A DNA stretch of 64,000 nucleotides, from the NCBI RefSeq assembly GCF_025994315.1, contig NZ_BAQE01000003.1; one strand, 5' to 3'. Origin of the DNA: Swaminathania salitolerans. GTDB taxonomy: Bacteria; Pseudomonadota; Alphaproteobacteria; Acetobacterales; Acetobacteraceae. The notes under the pieces were generated by a model. The model saw nothing but the letters and a program-made list of their open reading frames with translations, did not search any database and was not told where the DNA came from. Each line of letters begins with the position of its first letter. Positions within the stretch are counted from its first letter, which is position 1. Positions 1-8,513 of this stretch are shown here, in pieces. The translations under genes were made by a program, and so were the position numbers.

Positions 1-344
1 GCGTCTTCGGGTCGGCCGGGATCTGCCAAACGCTCTTCCGCGCCTTCCCTGAGGAGACGCTGCACGCCCTTTATGGTGTAGCCCTGCACATAGAGCAGGT
101 CTGTGATCCGCCGCAGGACCGCAATATCCTCCGGGCTGTAATACCGGCGTCCCCCTCCCCGCTTGAGCGGCTTCACCTCGGAAAAGCGGGTCTCCCAGAA
201 ACGCAGGACATGTTGGGGGACGTGGAGTTCATCGGCAACCTCGCTGATGGTCCTGTAGGCGTTCGGCCCCTTTTCGAGTCGATCGAGGGCGGCCCTGTCT
301 TCCGACATGCGCGCAAGATCGGTTCCGGGGGAGATACTGGTCAT
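1..344 (-). CDS. MerR-family transcriptional regulator (3' end outside window)
   Basis: Reading the minus strand from the ATG at 344 gives an open frame of 114 codons that runs off the window edge. Residues about 28-95 resemble a MerR-type winged helix-turn-helix: an ISEVAD segment, then VLRFWETRF, then GGGRRYYSPEDI, which is the usual recognition helix plus wing with the arginine-tyrosine pair. The start codon overlaps the ihfA stop (ATGA at 341-344), so the two are translationally coupled. A merR gene directly after ihfA is common in alphaproteobacteria (general knowledge). The effector-binding C-terminus is not visible, so the ligand is unknown. Confidence 0.85.
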   Translation of the reverse strand, partial: MTSISPGTDLARMSEDRAALDRLEKGPNAYRTISEVADELHVPQHVLRFWETRFSEVKPLKRGGGRRYYSPEDIAVLRRITDLLYVQGYTIKGVQRLLREGAEERLADPGRPED

Positions 345-664
345 GACTCGTCGCTTTCTGTGGCAAGCCCCTCGGTGGACTCGCCGTTGACTTCCGCCCT
401 CAGGATCTGGCTCGGTCGAAAGACCAGCACGGAGCGTGGCAGGATAGGGACCTCGATGCCGGTCTTCGGATTGCGTCCGACCCTGCGGCCCTTCTGACGG
501 ACGGAAAAGGTCCCGAAGCCGCTCAGCTTGACCGTCTCGCCCTGCTCGAGTCGCGAGACGATCATTTCCAGCACCGATTCGAGCAGATCGGCAGATTCAT
601 GCCGGGAGAGCCCGACCTGGCTATAGATATGTTCGACGAGCTGGGCGCGAGTCACCGTGGTCAT
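341..664 (-). CDS. ihfA: Integration host factor subunit alpha
   Basis: This 107-residue protein belongs to the HU/IHF DNA-bending family. IHF-alpha pairs with IHF-beta to bend DNA sharply at specific sites in replication, recombination and transcription. The N-terminal helices (TRAQLVEHIYSQVGLSR) are followed by the family signature around residues 47-66: VKLSGFGTFSVRQK, then GRNPKTG, the beta arm whose proline intercalates into DNA. The C-terminal tail is acidic and poorly conserved. The partner IHF-beta is encoded at 16446-16778. The gene lies downstream of fabH on the same strand and overlaps merR by 4 bases. An HU-type protein is the alternative, but the alpha-type N-terminus and the fabH/merR context favour ihfA. 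Confidence 0.93.
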   Translation of the reverse strand: MTTVTRAQLVEHIYSQVGLSRHESADLLESVLEMIVSRLEQGETVKLSGFGTFSVRQKGRRVGRNPKTGIEVPILPRSVLVFRPSQILRAEVNGESTEGLATESDES

Positions 665-833
665 GACGACACCGTATCATGACGGCAAGGGAGGTCAATC
701 GGATCCACGCCTCCCCTGCCCGTTCGGGCGATGAGCGCGCGAGACTTCAGCCGCGGCGATCATCGCCCCGGCGCGTCAGGGAAGAAGGCGGGTTGACTCA
801 GGGTCGGGCAATCCCTGGCCTCATCCCGACAGA

Positions 834-1790
834 TCACATGCGGAAAAGTGCGGATCCCCAGGTCAGACCGCCGCCGAGAGCTTCGAGCAGAACGAGCTCG
901 CCTCTCTTGATCCGGCCGTCACGGACGGCCTCGTTGAGAGCGAGGGGAATCGAGGCCGCGGAGGTATTGGCATGACGATCCACGGTCACGACCACGCGCT
1001 CGAGCGGCAGGGCCAGCTTTCTGGCCATGCCTTCGATGATCCGCAGATTGGCCTGATGGGGCACGAGCCATGCGATGTCCTGCCCGCTGAGCCCGTGACG
1101 CTCGAGCGCCTCGTCGACCACCGAAGAGAGCTTTGCTACCGCATGACGGAAGACCTCCCGCCCCTGCATATGCAGTACGGGACGCGTCGCGTCCTCGCCA
1201 CCGACGAACAGGAGATCGCCATGGCGACCGTCGCTGTGCAGATGAGTGGAGAGAATCCCGGCCTCCGCCTCATCCTCGCATCGCTCGAGAACGACGGCAC
1301 CCGCACCGTCCCCGAACAGGACGCAGGTCGCCCGGTCTTCCCAGTCGAGAATGCGGGAATAGACCTCCGAGCCGATCACGAGCGCCTTTCTGGCCTGACC
1401 GCTCCGAATGAATGCCTCAGCCGTGGAGAGCGCATAGACGAAGCCGGAGCAGGCAGCGCTCAGATCGAAGGCGAATCCTCCTGTGATGCCCAGCTCGGCC
1501 TGAACACGCGCCGCGACCGCAGGAAAGCTCTGATCGGGCGTCGCCGTCGCAACGATGACCGCGTCGATCCCGGTAGCAGGAACACCGGCATAATCGAGTG
1601 CCTGCCGGGCGGCGGCGCTGGCCATGCTGACGGCGGTCTCGCCCTCGCCAGCAATATGGCGCTGGGCTATGCCGGTGCGGGTGCGGATCCACTCATCCGA
1701 CGTATCGATCCGCTCGGCCAGCTCGGCATTGGTGACGACGTTTTTGGGCAGGTACCCGCCAAATCCGCTCAGACGCGCACGCACGGACAT
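834..1790 (-). CDS. fabH: Beta-ketoacyl-ACP synthase III (KAS III)
   Basis: KAS III starts type II fatty acid synthesis by condensing acetyl-CoA with malonyl-ACP in the cytoplasm. The 318-residue length is normal for the family. The complete catalytic triad is visible: Cys114 in AACSGF, His245 in VPHQAN and Asn275 in HANTSAAS. The C-terminal GGGLTWGS glycine loop is present. The chosen ATG at 1790 has a good ribosome binding site (GAGGAAG) just upstream on the minus strand. plsX ends 69 bases upstream on the same strand, so fabH probably belongs to a plsX-fabH-ihfA-merR transcription unit. Confidence 0.96.
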   Translation of the reverse strand: MSVRARLSGFGGYLPKNVVTNAELAERIDTSDEWIRTRTGIAQRHIAGEGETAVSMASAAARQALDYAGVPATGIDAVIVATATPDQSFPAVAARVQAELGITGGFAFDLSAACSGFVYALSTAEAFIRSGQARKALVIGSEVYSRILDWEDRATCVLFGDGAGAVVLERCEDEAEAGILSTHLHSDGRHGDLLFVGGEDATRPVLHMQGREVFRHAVAKLSSVVDEALERHGLSGQDIAWLVPHQANLRIIEGMARKLALPLERVVVTVDRHANTSAASIPLALNEAVRDGRIKRGELVLLEALGGGLTWGSALFRM

Positions 1791-1859
1791 AGAACTTCCT
1801 CATGAATTGACGCCCTCAGGGCCCTGAGACCGCTGTCTGCACGGACCTCGCCCCGCCTC

Positions 1860-2951
1860 TCAGGCGGCGGAGGAGGAAGCCGCAACTTCGCCTTCCGGGG
1901 CCGAGGCCATCAGCATTTCGACCTGTGCGAGACGGTCACGGATCTTTTCGTTGATCTGATGCGTCACGGCGTCCATCGCAACATCGACGGCAGCGGCGAA
2001 TCCTTCGGCATCCGCACCACCGTGGGACTTTACAACGATTCCGTTGAGACCGACGAACACGGCGCCGTTATAGCGGCGCGGGTCGATCCACTCCTTCATG
2101 CGCTCGAGCCCCGGGCGCACGAGAAGATAACCGATACGGGTCAGGAGACTGGTCCTGAACACGCGCTGAAGCAGGAGAGAAACGAGCTTGAGCGCGCCTT
2201 CTCCCGTCTTCAGGGCGATATTGCCCGAAAACCCGTCCGTCACGACGACATCCGTCGTCCCGGCGGTAATGTCGTGCCCCTCGACGAATCCGTGAAACTG
2301 CGAAGCAAGGGCCGAATTCCTGAGGATCTCGGCGGCCACACGGAGGCGCTCATCGCCCTTGAGTTCCTCTGCGCCCACATTCAGCAGGCCGATGCTCGGT
2401 GCCGGAAGACCCAGAACCGCCTTGGCGAAGGCCTCGCCCATGACGGCGAATTCGACGAGATTGCGTGCGTCGCAGGCGATGTTCGCGCCCAGATCGAGCA
2501 TCACGACATCGCCGCGCGCAGACGGATTGACCGCAGCCATCGCCGGACGGGTAATGCCCGGCAACGTCTTGAGAACGATCTTGGCCAGAGCCAGCATCGC
2601 CCCGCTATTGCCCGCGGAAACGACGCCCCCGGCCTCACCCGAGGCGACGGCATCGATGGCCATGCGCAGGGACGAATCCCGCAGACGCAGGGCCGCAGTC
2701 GGCTTCATTTCCATCGAGATGGAGGAGGGTGCATGGCGGATCTCGCAGATCCGTCTCGCCTTGGGAAACCGGGGAAGCAGGGTTCCCAGAACGGCCTCGT
2801 CTCCGACCAGGAGAATTCTGGCAGAGGGATGTCGATCGGCAGCGCGATCCAAACCGGCCAGAACGATGTCGGGAGCATGATCCCCGCCCATCGCATCGAT
2901 AGCCAAACTATAAGGCGCAGCCTCGTAGGCCGGCGCACTAGAGTCAGTCAT
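1860..2951 (-). CDS. plsX: Phosphate acyltransferase PlsX
   Basis: PlsX converts acyl-ACP plus phosphate to acyl-phosphate, the donor for PlsY in the first step of phospholipid synthesis. The family signature is clear: LAIDAMGGDHAP near residue 17, SAGNSGAMLA near 112-121, the LGANIACDARNL region and TDGFSGNIALKTGEG near 238-252. At 363 residues it is slightly longer than typical because of a short N-terminal extension and an Ala/Ser-rich tail. It sits between rpmF and fabH, the conserved yceD-rpmF-plsX-fabH order that links membrane lipid synthesis with ribosome supply. Confidence 0.95.
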   Translation of the reverse strand: MTDSSAPAYEAAPYSLAIDAMGGDHAPDIVLAGLDRAADRHPSARILLVGDEAVLGTLLPRFPKARRICEIRHAPSSISMEMKPTAALRLRDSSLRMAIDAVASGEAGGVVSAGNSGAMLALAKIVLKTLPGITRPAMAAVNPSARGDVVMLDLGANIACDARNLVEFAVMGEAFAKAVLGLPAPSIGLLNVGAEELKGDERLRVAAEILRNSALASQFHGFVEGHDITAGTTDVVVTDGFSGNIALKTGEGALKLVSLLLQRVFRTSLLTRIGYLLVRPGLERMKEWIDPRRYNGAVFVGLNGIVVKSHGGADAEGFAAAVDVAMDAVTHQINEKIRDRLAQVEMLMASAPEGEVAASSSAA

Positions 2952-3015
2952 GCTCCGCCCCGCGTGTCATTCAAACAAGATGAGCCGGCACCCCGGGCAC
3001 CGGCTCGATCAAGCC

Positions 3016-3219
3016 TCAAACGCGAACGGTCGTCTTGAGCGTCTTTCCGGCGGCCACGACTTCGCGCCCGTCATAATGACCGCAATGCGCACAGACGTGA
3101 TGGGGACGCTTCAGCTCGCCACAATTGCTGCACTCCGCATGAGCCTGAACGCTCAGCGCATGATGGCTGCGACGCATGCCCATGCGGGACGGCGTGGTCT
3201 TTCTCTTGGGGACGGCCAT
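3016..3219 (-). CDS. rpmF: 50S ribosomal protein L32
   Basis: L32 is a small zinc-ribbon protein of the large ribosomal subunit. The protein begins MAVPKRKTTPSRMGMRRSHH, the canonical L32 start, so I place the start at the ATG at 3219 rather than at an in-frame ATG 30 bases upstream. The CxxC pair (CSNC) and second pair (CAHC) give the four zinc ligands, so this is the zinc-binding form. Length is 67 residues, within the family range. It lies between yceD and plsX on the same strand, as in most proteobacteria. Confidence 0.96.
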   Translation of the reverse strand: MAVPKRKTTPSRMGMRRSHHALSVQAHAECSNCGELKRPHHVCAHCGHYDGREVVAAGKTLKTTVRV

Positions 3220-3356
3220 GGCTGGAGCCTCTTTCTTCTGAGATCGCACCCGAGCCCGGTCGCCACTCGACCGTTACAGGAAGCGATACTGTTCACTATG
3301 ATCAGGCGGGCGGCTCTAGCAGACCCCGGGCGAGGTCGCAAGCATCCTGTGCGTTT

Positions 3357-3911
3357 CTACTCGATATCTGACCTTTTTTTCAGGGCAGAGAGATCGGCCA
3401 GCGCACTGAACGGATTGGGCCGCTCGCCCGCCTCCTCCTGCATCTCGCGCGGCGCCTCGTCAACAGCGTTCTCGAGACCGGCGCCCGGCTTTCTGGGATA
3501 GGCAGGCAAGGCCAGTGCGAGCTGCTCGGCTGCCACCTCGCCCAGATCCAGATCCCGGCCTTCATAGGGAATCTCATCCACGGCATCGATATCCGAAGCG
3601 GTCTCTTCCGAAAAACGATGGGCGGGTACGAGGCGGACCACGAAGGATTCGTTTACGACATCCTCGAAGGGTTCTCCCGTGATGACGCATTCGAGCACGA
3701 CATGGGCCGTCAGCACGCCCTCGAGTACGAAACGGTCCCCGCTCTCGGGCGTCACGCGAAAACGACACCCGAAGGCATGGATGTCGGGAATACCGAAGCG
3801 ACGGGCCAGCGCTGTGCATTCGCTCCGGCTCGCCTCGAGCGTCTCGACGATCCCCTCATGTCCGATCCGGTTGATCCTGATCGTACGTACGAATTCCGGC
3901 TTGTCCGTCAT
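3357..3911 (-). CDS. yceD: YceD family (DUF177) protein, ribosome-associated
   Basis: This 184-residue protein matches the YceD/DUF177 family always found beside rpmF, where it is implicated in 23S rRNA/50S metabolism. Visible family features are the RIGHEG segment near residue 15, the LEGVLTAHVVLECVITGEPF core near residues 64-83 and the later acidic DEIPYEGRDLDLGEVAAEQL block. The frame stays open far upstream, but the ATG at 3911 has an AGGAAA ribosome binding site and begins where family members begin, so the upstream stretch is non-coding. It is divergent from bamE with about 210 bases between. A precise biochemical role is not established. Confidence 0.85.
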   Translation of the reverse strand: MTDKPEFVRTIRINRIGHEGIVETLEASRSECTALARRFGIPDIHAFGCRFRVTPESGDRFVLEGVLTAHVVLECVITGEPFEDVVNESFVVRLVPAHRFSEETASDIDAVDEIPYEGRDLDLGEVAAEQLALALPAYPRKPGAGLENAVDEAPREMQEEAGERPNPFSALADLSALKKRSDIE

Positions 3912-4121
3912 GACTGCTTTCCTGACACGATATTGGGAAGAAAACCGCGCCTCGCCCCCGAAGCGCCGGGACGGATTTCCTTTTACGAATTGCCTTAACG
4001 TCGCACTCCGCAATATAGAAGAGTCGGTTTGCCTCATGTTGTCTTCCGCACGATCGCGCAAGAAGGGAACAGGATGCGCGATCCGAGCCTTACCGATCAC
4101 TGCAGGACGACACATTCCGCC

Positions 4122-4694
4122 ATGACGAGCGCCTTCGAAAAGACCTCCCCGCGGCAGAAAACGCATGCGGGTCGCGTGCGCGCCCTGCTTTGCATCATGC
4201 CCCTGAGCCTCGCCGGGTGCTCGGTTTTCGGCCCGATCCCGCAGAATCGCGGATCCCTGATCGAAAAGGACGATTACGCCCAGCTTCAGCCGGGCACGAG
4301 CACGCGCAACGACGTGACCGACATTCTCGGCTCTCCGACCGCGCATGCGACGTTCGACGACAACACCTGGGTCTATGTCTCGCTCGTGACCGTGCCGCAG
4401 CCTCTCGGTTTCCCGCGAATCACCAAGCAGAACGTGCTCGTGCTCGCTTTCGACAATACGGGCGTGCTGCGGCGTATGGATACGCTGCACCGCAAGAACG
4501 GCTATGATGTCGGCATGGTCGGCGAGACGACCCCGACGCCGGGCACGAAGGTCAACGTGCTGCAACAGCTGCTCGGCAATGTCGGCCGCTACAACCCGAT
4601 GAGCAATATGGGCAACACCTTCGGCGGCACCCAGGGTCCGCTCGGCGCCGGCGTCGGCACGGGCCACGGTGGAACGGGCAACTCCATCCCCTGA
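4122..4694 (+). CDS. bamE: Outer membrane protein assembly factor BamE (SmpA/OmlA lipoprotein)
   Basis: BamE is a small outer-membrane lipoprotein of the BAM complex, which inserts beta-barrel proteins. The signal peptide ends in the lipobox SLAGC with the acylated Cys33. The BamE fold follows: an NRGSLIEKDDYAQLQPG helix, RNDVTDILGSPT, then strands with WVYVS and NVLVLAFDNTGVL. The C-terminal about 40 residues are glycine- and asparagine-rich and not part of the conserved fold. Start is uncertain: an in-frame ATG at 4074 has a better ribosome binding site but gives a 48-residue leader, so I prefer 4122. The product of bamD, at 60270, belongs to the same complex. Confidence 0.88.
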   Translation: MTSAFEKTSPRQKTHAGRVRALLCIMPLSLAGCSVFGPIPQNRGSLIEKDDYAQLQPGTSTRNDVTDILGSPTAHATFDDNTWVYVSLVTVPQPLGFPRITKQNVLVLAFDNTGVLRRMDTLHRKNGYDVGMVGETTPTPGTKVNVLQQLLGNVGRYNPMSNMGNTFGGTQGPLGAGVGTGHGGTGNSIP

Positions 4695-4796
4695 TGCCTC
4701 GCCGCTGCATCCTGTAGCGGCACCTGCCTTGTCGCGGTTGCGCCTTCCCGGGGGTCGCGCCTCCCAGCGGCCGCCCGCCATGCCTGACCGCCTGCG

Positions 4797-6134
4797 TCAG
4801 CGCGGCAGTTTGAGCACGACACGCAACCCGCCCAGAGGGCTGTTGCGCAGAATCACACTTCCCCCATGTGCCGCCATGATGTCGCGCGCAATGGTCAGGC
4901 CGAGCCCGGTGCCCGGGCCGGTGGTGCTGAACGCCCGGAAGACATCCTTCCGCCGGGACTGGGCGATTCCCGGCCCGTCATCGTCGATCGTGATTTCTGC
5001 CATACGCGCGGTGCCGCTCAGCGTGAACGCCATGCGTCCGCCGTGTCTGCGCGCATTTTCCGCCAGATTGATCAGGACGCGACGCATCGCGTCCGGACGC
5101 ACCGGGACGACAAGCGAGTCGTCGGCGTGAATTGCGAGAACCACACCGCCGGCACGGGTCGTTGCCGTTGCGACATCCTCCAGCAGCGCGACGAGATCGG
5201 TGGGCACGGGATCTTCCTCCCCCTCACCGCGCGCGAAGGAGAGATAACTGCCGATCAGCCTCTCCATCTCGCCGATATCGGTGATCATGTCCTCGATATC
5301 GGGACGCAGCTCCTGCGCGTCGACGCTCCCTTCCACGGGCAGCATCGCAAGGGTCAGACGCAACCGCGTCAGAGGGGTGCGCAGATCGTGCGAGACCCCG
5401 GCCAGTACGGCCGTTCGCTGCGCCACGAAACGGTTGACGCGGGCCTGCATGCGATTGAAGGCCAGAGCGGCCTTGCGGATCTCCAGCGCTCCTTGCGGAC
5501 GGATCGGCCCGTCATCCCGGCCCAGCCCGAAATTCTCTGCCGCGCGGGCAAGACGCCGTATCGCGCGGACCTGCTTTCCGACGAAGAGACTTGCGATCAG
5601 GAAGAGGATCAGGGCGCTGCCGACCTCCCAGGCCACGAAAAGCCAGACAGGCCCGACATCGAGGCGCTTGCGGGGAACGATGACATCGAGCACGCCGTCG
5701 CGCAGAGGGATCTCGAGCCGGACGCTCTGCCGCGTCGCATTCCAGTCGATATGGCAGGGCGCGCCGAAAATCCGGCGCACCGAATCCGTCAGATCCTCGT
5801 CCATCGGTCCCAGAACGAACGGAGCGGGCGTCGCGGGAAGGTGCGCACCGCGCCGGAACGCAATCTCGAGCTGCAACCGCGCGCGGGCGCGCTGGACGAT
5901 CCAGCCGGTATCCTGCGGCATATGCTCGATCGAATCGAGCGCGATGGCCAGATCCGATACCACACTGTCGGCAAGACGACGGGATACGACATTGAGATAA
6001 TTGCCGTAAAACAGCTGGAGCGCGACGATCTGCGTCACGAGAAGCGGCATGGAGACGATCAGGAGCGATCGCCCCTGAAACGAGCGCGGCAGAACCCGCC
6101 GGATGAGGCGCTCGAAAAAACGGGCCGAATACAC
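4797..6134 (-). CDS. EnvZ-like sensor histidine kinase
   Basis: The 445-residue protein has two membrane segments (about 23-44 and 163-186) enclosing a periplasmic domain of about 118 residues, then a HAMP region (187-238). The dimerisation/phosphoacceptor motif GVSHDLRTPLTRLRL has the phosphorylated His249. The ATPase domain shows the N box NLAENARRHGG (Asn360), the G1 box DDGPGI (385-390) and the G2 box GTGLGL (408-413). All catalytic elements are present, so it should be active. The partner is the OmpR-type regulator 15 bases upstream. Architecture matches EnvZ; the stimulus cannot be read from the sequence. Confidence 0.9.
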   Translation of the reverse strand: MYSARFFERLIRRVLPRSFQGRSLLIVSMPLLVTQIVALQLFYGNYLNVVSRRLADSVVSDLAIALDSIEHMPQDTGWIVQRARARLQLEIAFRRGAHLPATPAPFVLGPMDEDLTDSVRRIFGAPCHIDWNATRQSVRLEIPLRDGVLDVIVPRKRLDVGPVWLFVAWEVGSALILFLIASLFVGKQVRAIRRLARAAENFGLGRDDGPIRPQGALEIRKAALAFNRMQARVNRFVAQRTAVLAGVSHDLRTPLTRLRLTLAMLPVEGSVDAQELRPDIEDMITDIGEMERLIGSYLSFARGEGEEDPVPTDLVALLEDVATATTRAGGVVLAIHADDSLVVPVRPDAMRRVLINLAENARRHGGRMAFTLSGTARMAEITIDDDGPGIAQSRRKDVFRAFSTTGPGTGLGLTIARDIMAAHGGSVILRNSPLGGLRVVLKLPR

Positions 6135-6149
6135 CGGATCCCCCCCCCT

Positions 6150-6839
6150 TCAGAGCCCGGGTTTCAGAACATAGCCCTTGCCGCGAACCGTCTGCAGGAA
6201 ACGTGGCTCCTTCTGATCGGGCTCGATGCGACGCCTCAGCCGCGTGACCTGTACATCCACCGCGCGCTCACCGATCTCCTCCATGCCCAGAGCTTCGGCG
6301 ATCGCCTCGCGGGAAAGCACCTCTCCCGGGGTCTGGGTCATGACACCCAGAAGCGCGGCTTCCCCGCTGGTAAGATGAACGGTGCCTTCCGGCCCGCTCA
6401 GCAGACCGCGTCCGGTATCGAATTCCAGCCTGCCCAGACGCAGGATACGCGGCTTGCCCGGCGGAGGGGGCGCCTGACGTCGCAGATGCGCCTGCAGTCG
6501 GAGCAGCAGCTCCCGGGGTTCGAAAGGCTTGGCCAGATAATCGTCGGCTCCGGATTCCAGACCGATGATCCTGTCCGCCGGTTCGCCACGGGCCGTCAGG
6601 AGAACGATGGGCCAGCTCTGACCCTGCTCGCGCAGCCATCGCGTCAGGCTCAGACCGTCCTCGCCCGGCATCGTGATATCGGCGACCATCGCATCGGGAT
6701 GCGTGATACCGAGAATCCTGCGCGCCTCTTCCGCATTGCCTGCGGTCGTGATCCGGAATCCGTTCTCCGAGAGAAATCTCTGCAGGAGACGAAGCAGACG
6801 GGCGTCGTCATCGACGACCAGAACATGCGGCGCAGTCAC
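6150..6839 (-). CDS. OmpR/PhoB-type response regulator (PetR-like)
   Basis: The 229-residue protein has a receiver domain with the acidic pocket Asp10-Asp12, phosphoacceptor Asp54 in VADITMPG, Thr in LLTARG and Lys in LAKPFEPREL. A winged helix DNA-binding domain follows (about 130-229) ending with VRGKGYVLKPG, typical of OmpR. Its start overlaps the marR stop (6836-6839) and the kinase follows at once, so the three are one translational unit. In alphaproteobacteria a MarR-type gene coupled to an OmpR-type gene is known as petP-petR; equivalence here is inferred from context and needs a phylogeny. Confidence 0.9.
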   Translation of the reverse strand: MTAPHVLVVDDDARLLRLLQRFLSENGFRITTAGNAEEARRILGITHPDAMVADITMPGEDGLSLTRWLREQGQSWPIVLLTARGEPADRIIGLESGADDYLAKPFEPRELLLRLQAHLRRQAPPPPGKPRILRLGRLEFDTGRGLLSGPEGTVHLTSGEAALLGVMTQTPGEVLSREAIAEALGMEEIGERAVDVQVTRLRRRIEPDQKEPRFLQTVRGKGYVLKPGL

Positions 6840-7318
6840 GATGATGTCTCCTCTCCCTGCAGGGTCGCGAGCACGCGACGGAACCCCTCCACGGCCTGCC
6901 CCCCTGCCGCACGATAGGCGGATGTCATGCGATCGCGCAGGGAGGCGAAGAGCTCTTCTTCTATCGCGCCGCCCTGCACCGTCAGATGCAGGCGTTTGAG
7001 GCGTCTGTCATGGCGATCGGCCCGCTGCTCGAGCAATCCGCGCGCCATGAGGTCCTGCAACACCCGGTTGAGACTCTGCTTGGTGATGTTGAGGCGCCGC
7101 AGAAGGTCGCTCATGGTAAGACCCTGATGGGTGGAAACGAGGAACAGGACACGATGATGCGCCGCGCCGAGCCCGTATTCCCTCTGCAGGGGCTCGCAGG
7201 TCGCTCCCAGCTCCCGCCAGGCGAGCAGCATGGCTTCGTAGGTCTGCCGGATCTGCTCTTCGCGAAGATAGAGATGGGCCTGACCCGGCGCATCGCGCGG
7301 AACCCGCAATCCCGACAT
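6836..7318 (-). CDS. MarR-family transcriptional regulator (PetP-like)
   Basis: The 160-residue protein has a winged helix-turn-helix of the MarR type: a helix ending in LGAAHHRVLFLVSTHQGLTMSDLLRRLNITKQ, then SLNRVLQDLMARGLLEQRADRHDRRLKRLHLT, the wing with its conserved DxRxKxLxLT pattern. MarR proteins act as homodimers that often sense small molecules. It lies 2 bases after the def stop and overlaps the response regulator start, giving def-marR-ompR-envZ on one strand. The pairing with an OmpR-type gene suggests PetP, but the ligand and targets are unknown. Confidence 0.88.
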   Translation of the reverse strand: MSGLRVPRDAPGQAHLYLREEQIRQTYEAMLLAWRELGATCEPLQREYGLGAAHHRVLFLVSTHQGLTMSDLLRRLNITKQSLNRVLQDLMARGLLEQRADRHDRRLKRLHLTVQGGAIEEELFASLRDRMTSAYRAAGGQAVEGFRRVLATLQGEETSS

Positions 7319-7320
7319 GC

Positions 7321-7851
7321 TCAGCCCTCGCCCGCTCGCAATACCGGAAATTCGCTCGCATAGCCGAATGTCGTGAAATCGGTCATGCGCATCGGATAGA
7401 GAATGCCATCCAGATGATCCTGCTCGTGCTGGAGCACATTGGCATGAAAGCCGCGCGCGATGCCGCTGACCGGCGCACCCTCAAGATCGAATCCGCGAAA
7501 CGCGATTTCCGCATGACGCGGCACGCTGCCGCGCAGTTCGGGCAACGAAAGACAGCCTTCCTGACACATCATCATGGCGTCTCCGACGGGAGCCAGCTCG
7601 GGATTGATCAGAACGCCGGGTGGAATCGGGGCTTCCCCCGGGGCACAGCGCGGCTCCGGCACCTGATAGACGAACAGACGCAAGGATTTGTGAACCTGGG
7701 GTGCGGCGAGCCCTGCCCCCCTGGCATCGAGCATGGTCTCGATCATGTCCGAAACCAGCTGCCTTATGGCGGAAGAATGAATATCCTCAACCGGTTGCGC
7801 CTTCTGAAGCAGAACCGGATGACCCATACGCGCGATCTTCAACAGCGCCAT
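7321..7851 (-). CDS. def: Peptide deformylase
   Basis: Deformylase removes the N-formyl group from nascent proteins at the ribosome using a metal ion. All three family motifs are present: GAGLAAPQV (motif I), EGCLSLP with the metal-ligand Cys (motif II) and HEQDHLDG with the two metal-ligand His residues and catalytic Glu (motif III). The length of 176 residues is normal. No fmt gene is adjacent; instead def heads a tight run with marR, the response regulator and the kinase, an unusual partner set. rpsU is divergent, about 220 bases away. Confidence 0.95.
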   Translation of the reverse strand: MALLKIARMGHPVLLQKAQPVEDIHSSAIRQLVSDMIETMLDARGAGLAAPQVHKSLRLFVYQVPEPRCAPGEAPIPPGVLINPELAPVGDAMMMCQEGCLSLPELRGSVPRHAEIAFRGFDLEGAPVSGIARGFHANVLQHEQDHLDGILYPMRMTDFTTFGYASEFPVLRAGEG

Positions 7852-8072
7852 ATTGCGTGCTCGTCCTTACTGGGCAGGAAAGTTCCCGACAATTCGTTCA
7901 TGGTGACACGAATAATTTTCGGGCGATACTGATCAAACCGTTTGTGTCCGTTCGAAAGATCGTGCTAAGGCGGCGGCCTCTTTGGAACGCATTGCCATCG
8001 GTACCGCGTTCTGGACATCGCATTCACAAGCAAGATCATGAATTTCATGATCGGACAGGAGATGGCAGACCC

Positions 8073-8276
8073 GTGCAGGTTCTGGTTCGTGACAACAATG
8101 TTGATCAAGCGCTCAAGGCGCTCAAGAAAAAGATGCAGCGCGAAGGCGTTTTCCGCGAGATGAAGCTGCGTCGCCACTTCGAAAAGCCGTCGGAGCGCCG
8201 CGCGCGCGAGGCTGCCGAAGCGGTGCGTCGTGCACGCAAGATGGAGCGCAAGCGTCTGGAGCGTGAAGGGTTCTGA
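8073..8276 (+). CDS. rpsU: 30S ribosomal protein S21
   Basis: S21 is a small basic protein of the 30S subunit that assists initiation. The protein from the GTG at 8073 reads VQVLVRDNNVDQALKALKK, the canonical S21 start, and continues into the arginine-rich helix (RRARKMERKRLEREGF). It has 67 residues. The frame remains open upstream, but the GTG is preceded by AGGAG at 8057-8061 and matches the family start. A strong intrinsic terminator follows 22 bases after the stop, so rpsU is probably a one-gene unit. Confidence 0.95.
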   Translation: MQVLVRDNNVDQALKALKKKMQREGVFREMKLRRHFEKPSERRAREAAEAVRRARKMERKRLEREGF

Positions 8277-8298
8277 TCCCTCGCCCGGACCGGAGCAG

Positions 8299-8329
8299 AA
8301 AAAACCGCCGTTCATCCGGCGGTTTTTTT
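8299..8329 (+). terminator. Intrinsic terminator of rpsU
   Basis: A CCGCCG/CGGCGG stem (8305-8310 with 8317-8322) with a six-base loop is flanked by six A on the left and seven T on the right. It is a textbook rho-independent terminator for rpsU; the A-tract means it could also act on the minus strand. About 185 bases to the end of the next gene hold nothing else I can identify. Confidence 0.9.
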
Positions 8330-8513
8330 ATGTCCGATCGCCGCATGACTCCGGGATCGCCCTGCGCATGAAGTCCCGCCCTGCGCAATGTTACGACCCT
8401 GCCCGGGCCTCTGGTCCGGCCGATGCCCGGACAACGCTGCAAGCCGCACCCTGTGACGGACGGTTGGCCCGCCACAGGGTCGGCATCGCCGGCGCGCGGT
8501 GCGCCTTGTGCTT

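Noticed and set aside
4701..4721. GCCGCT/AGCGGC hairpin between bamE and the kinase gene
   Set aside because: Six pairs without a T-tract; not strong enough to call a terminator.
3912..4781. In-frame upstream extension of yceD to 474 residues
   Set aside because: It reads bamE on the wrong strand; the ATG at 3911 has a ribosome binding site and matches the family start.
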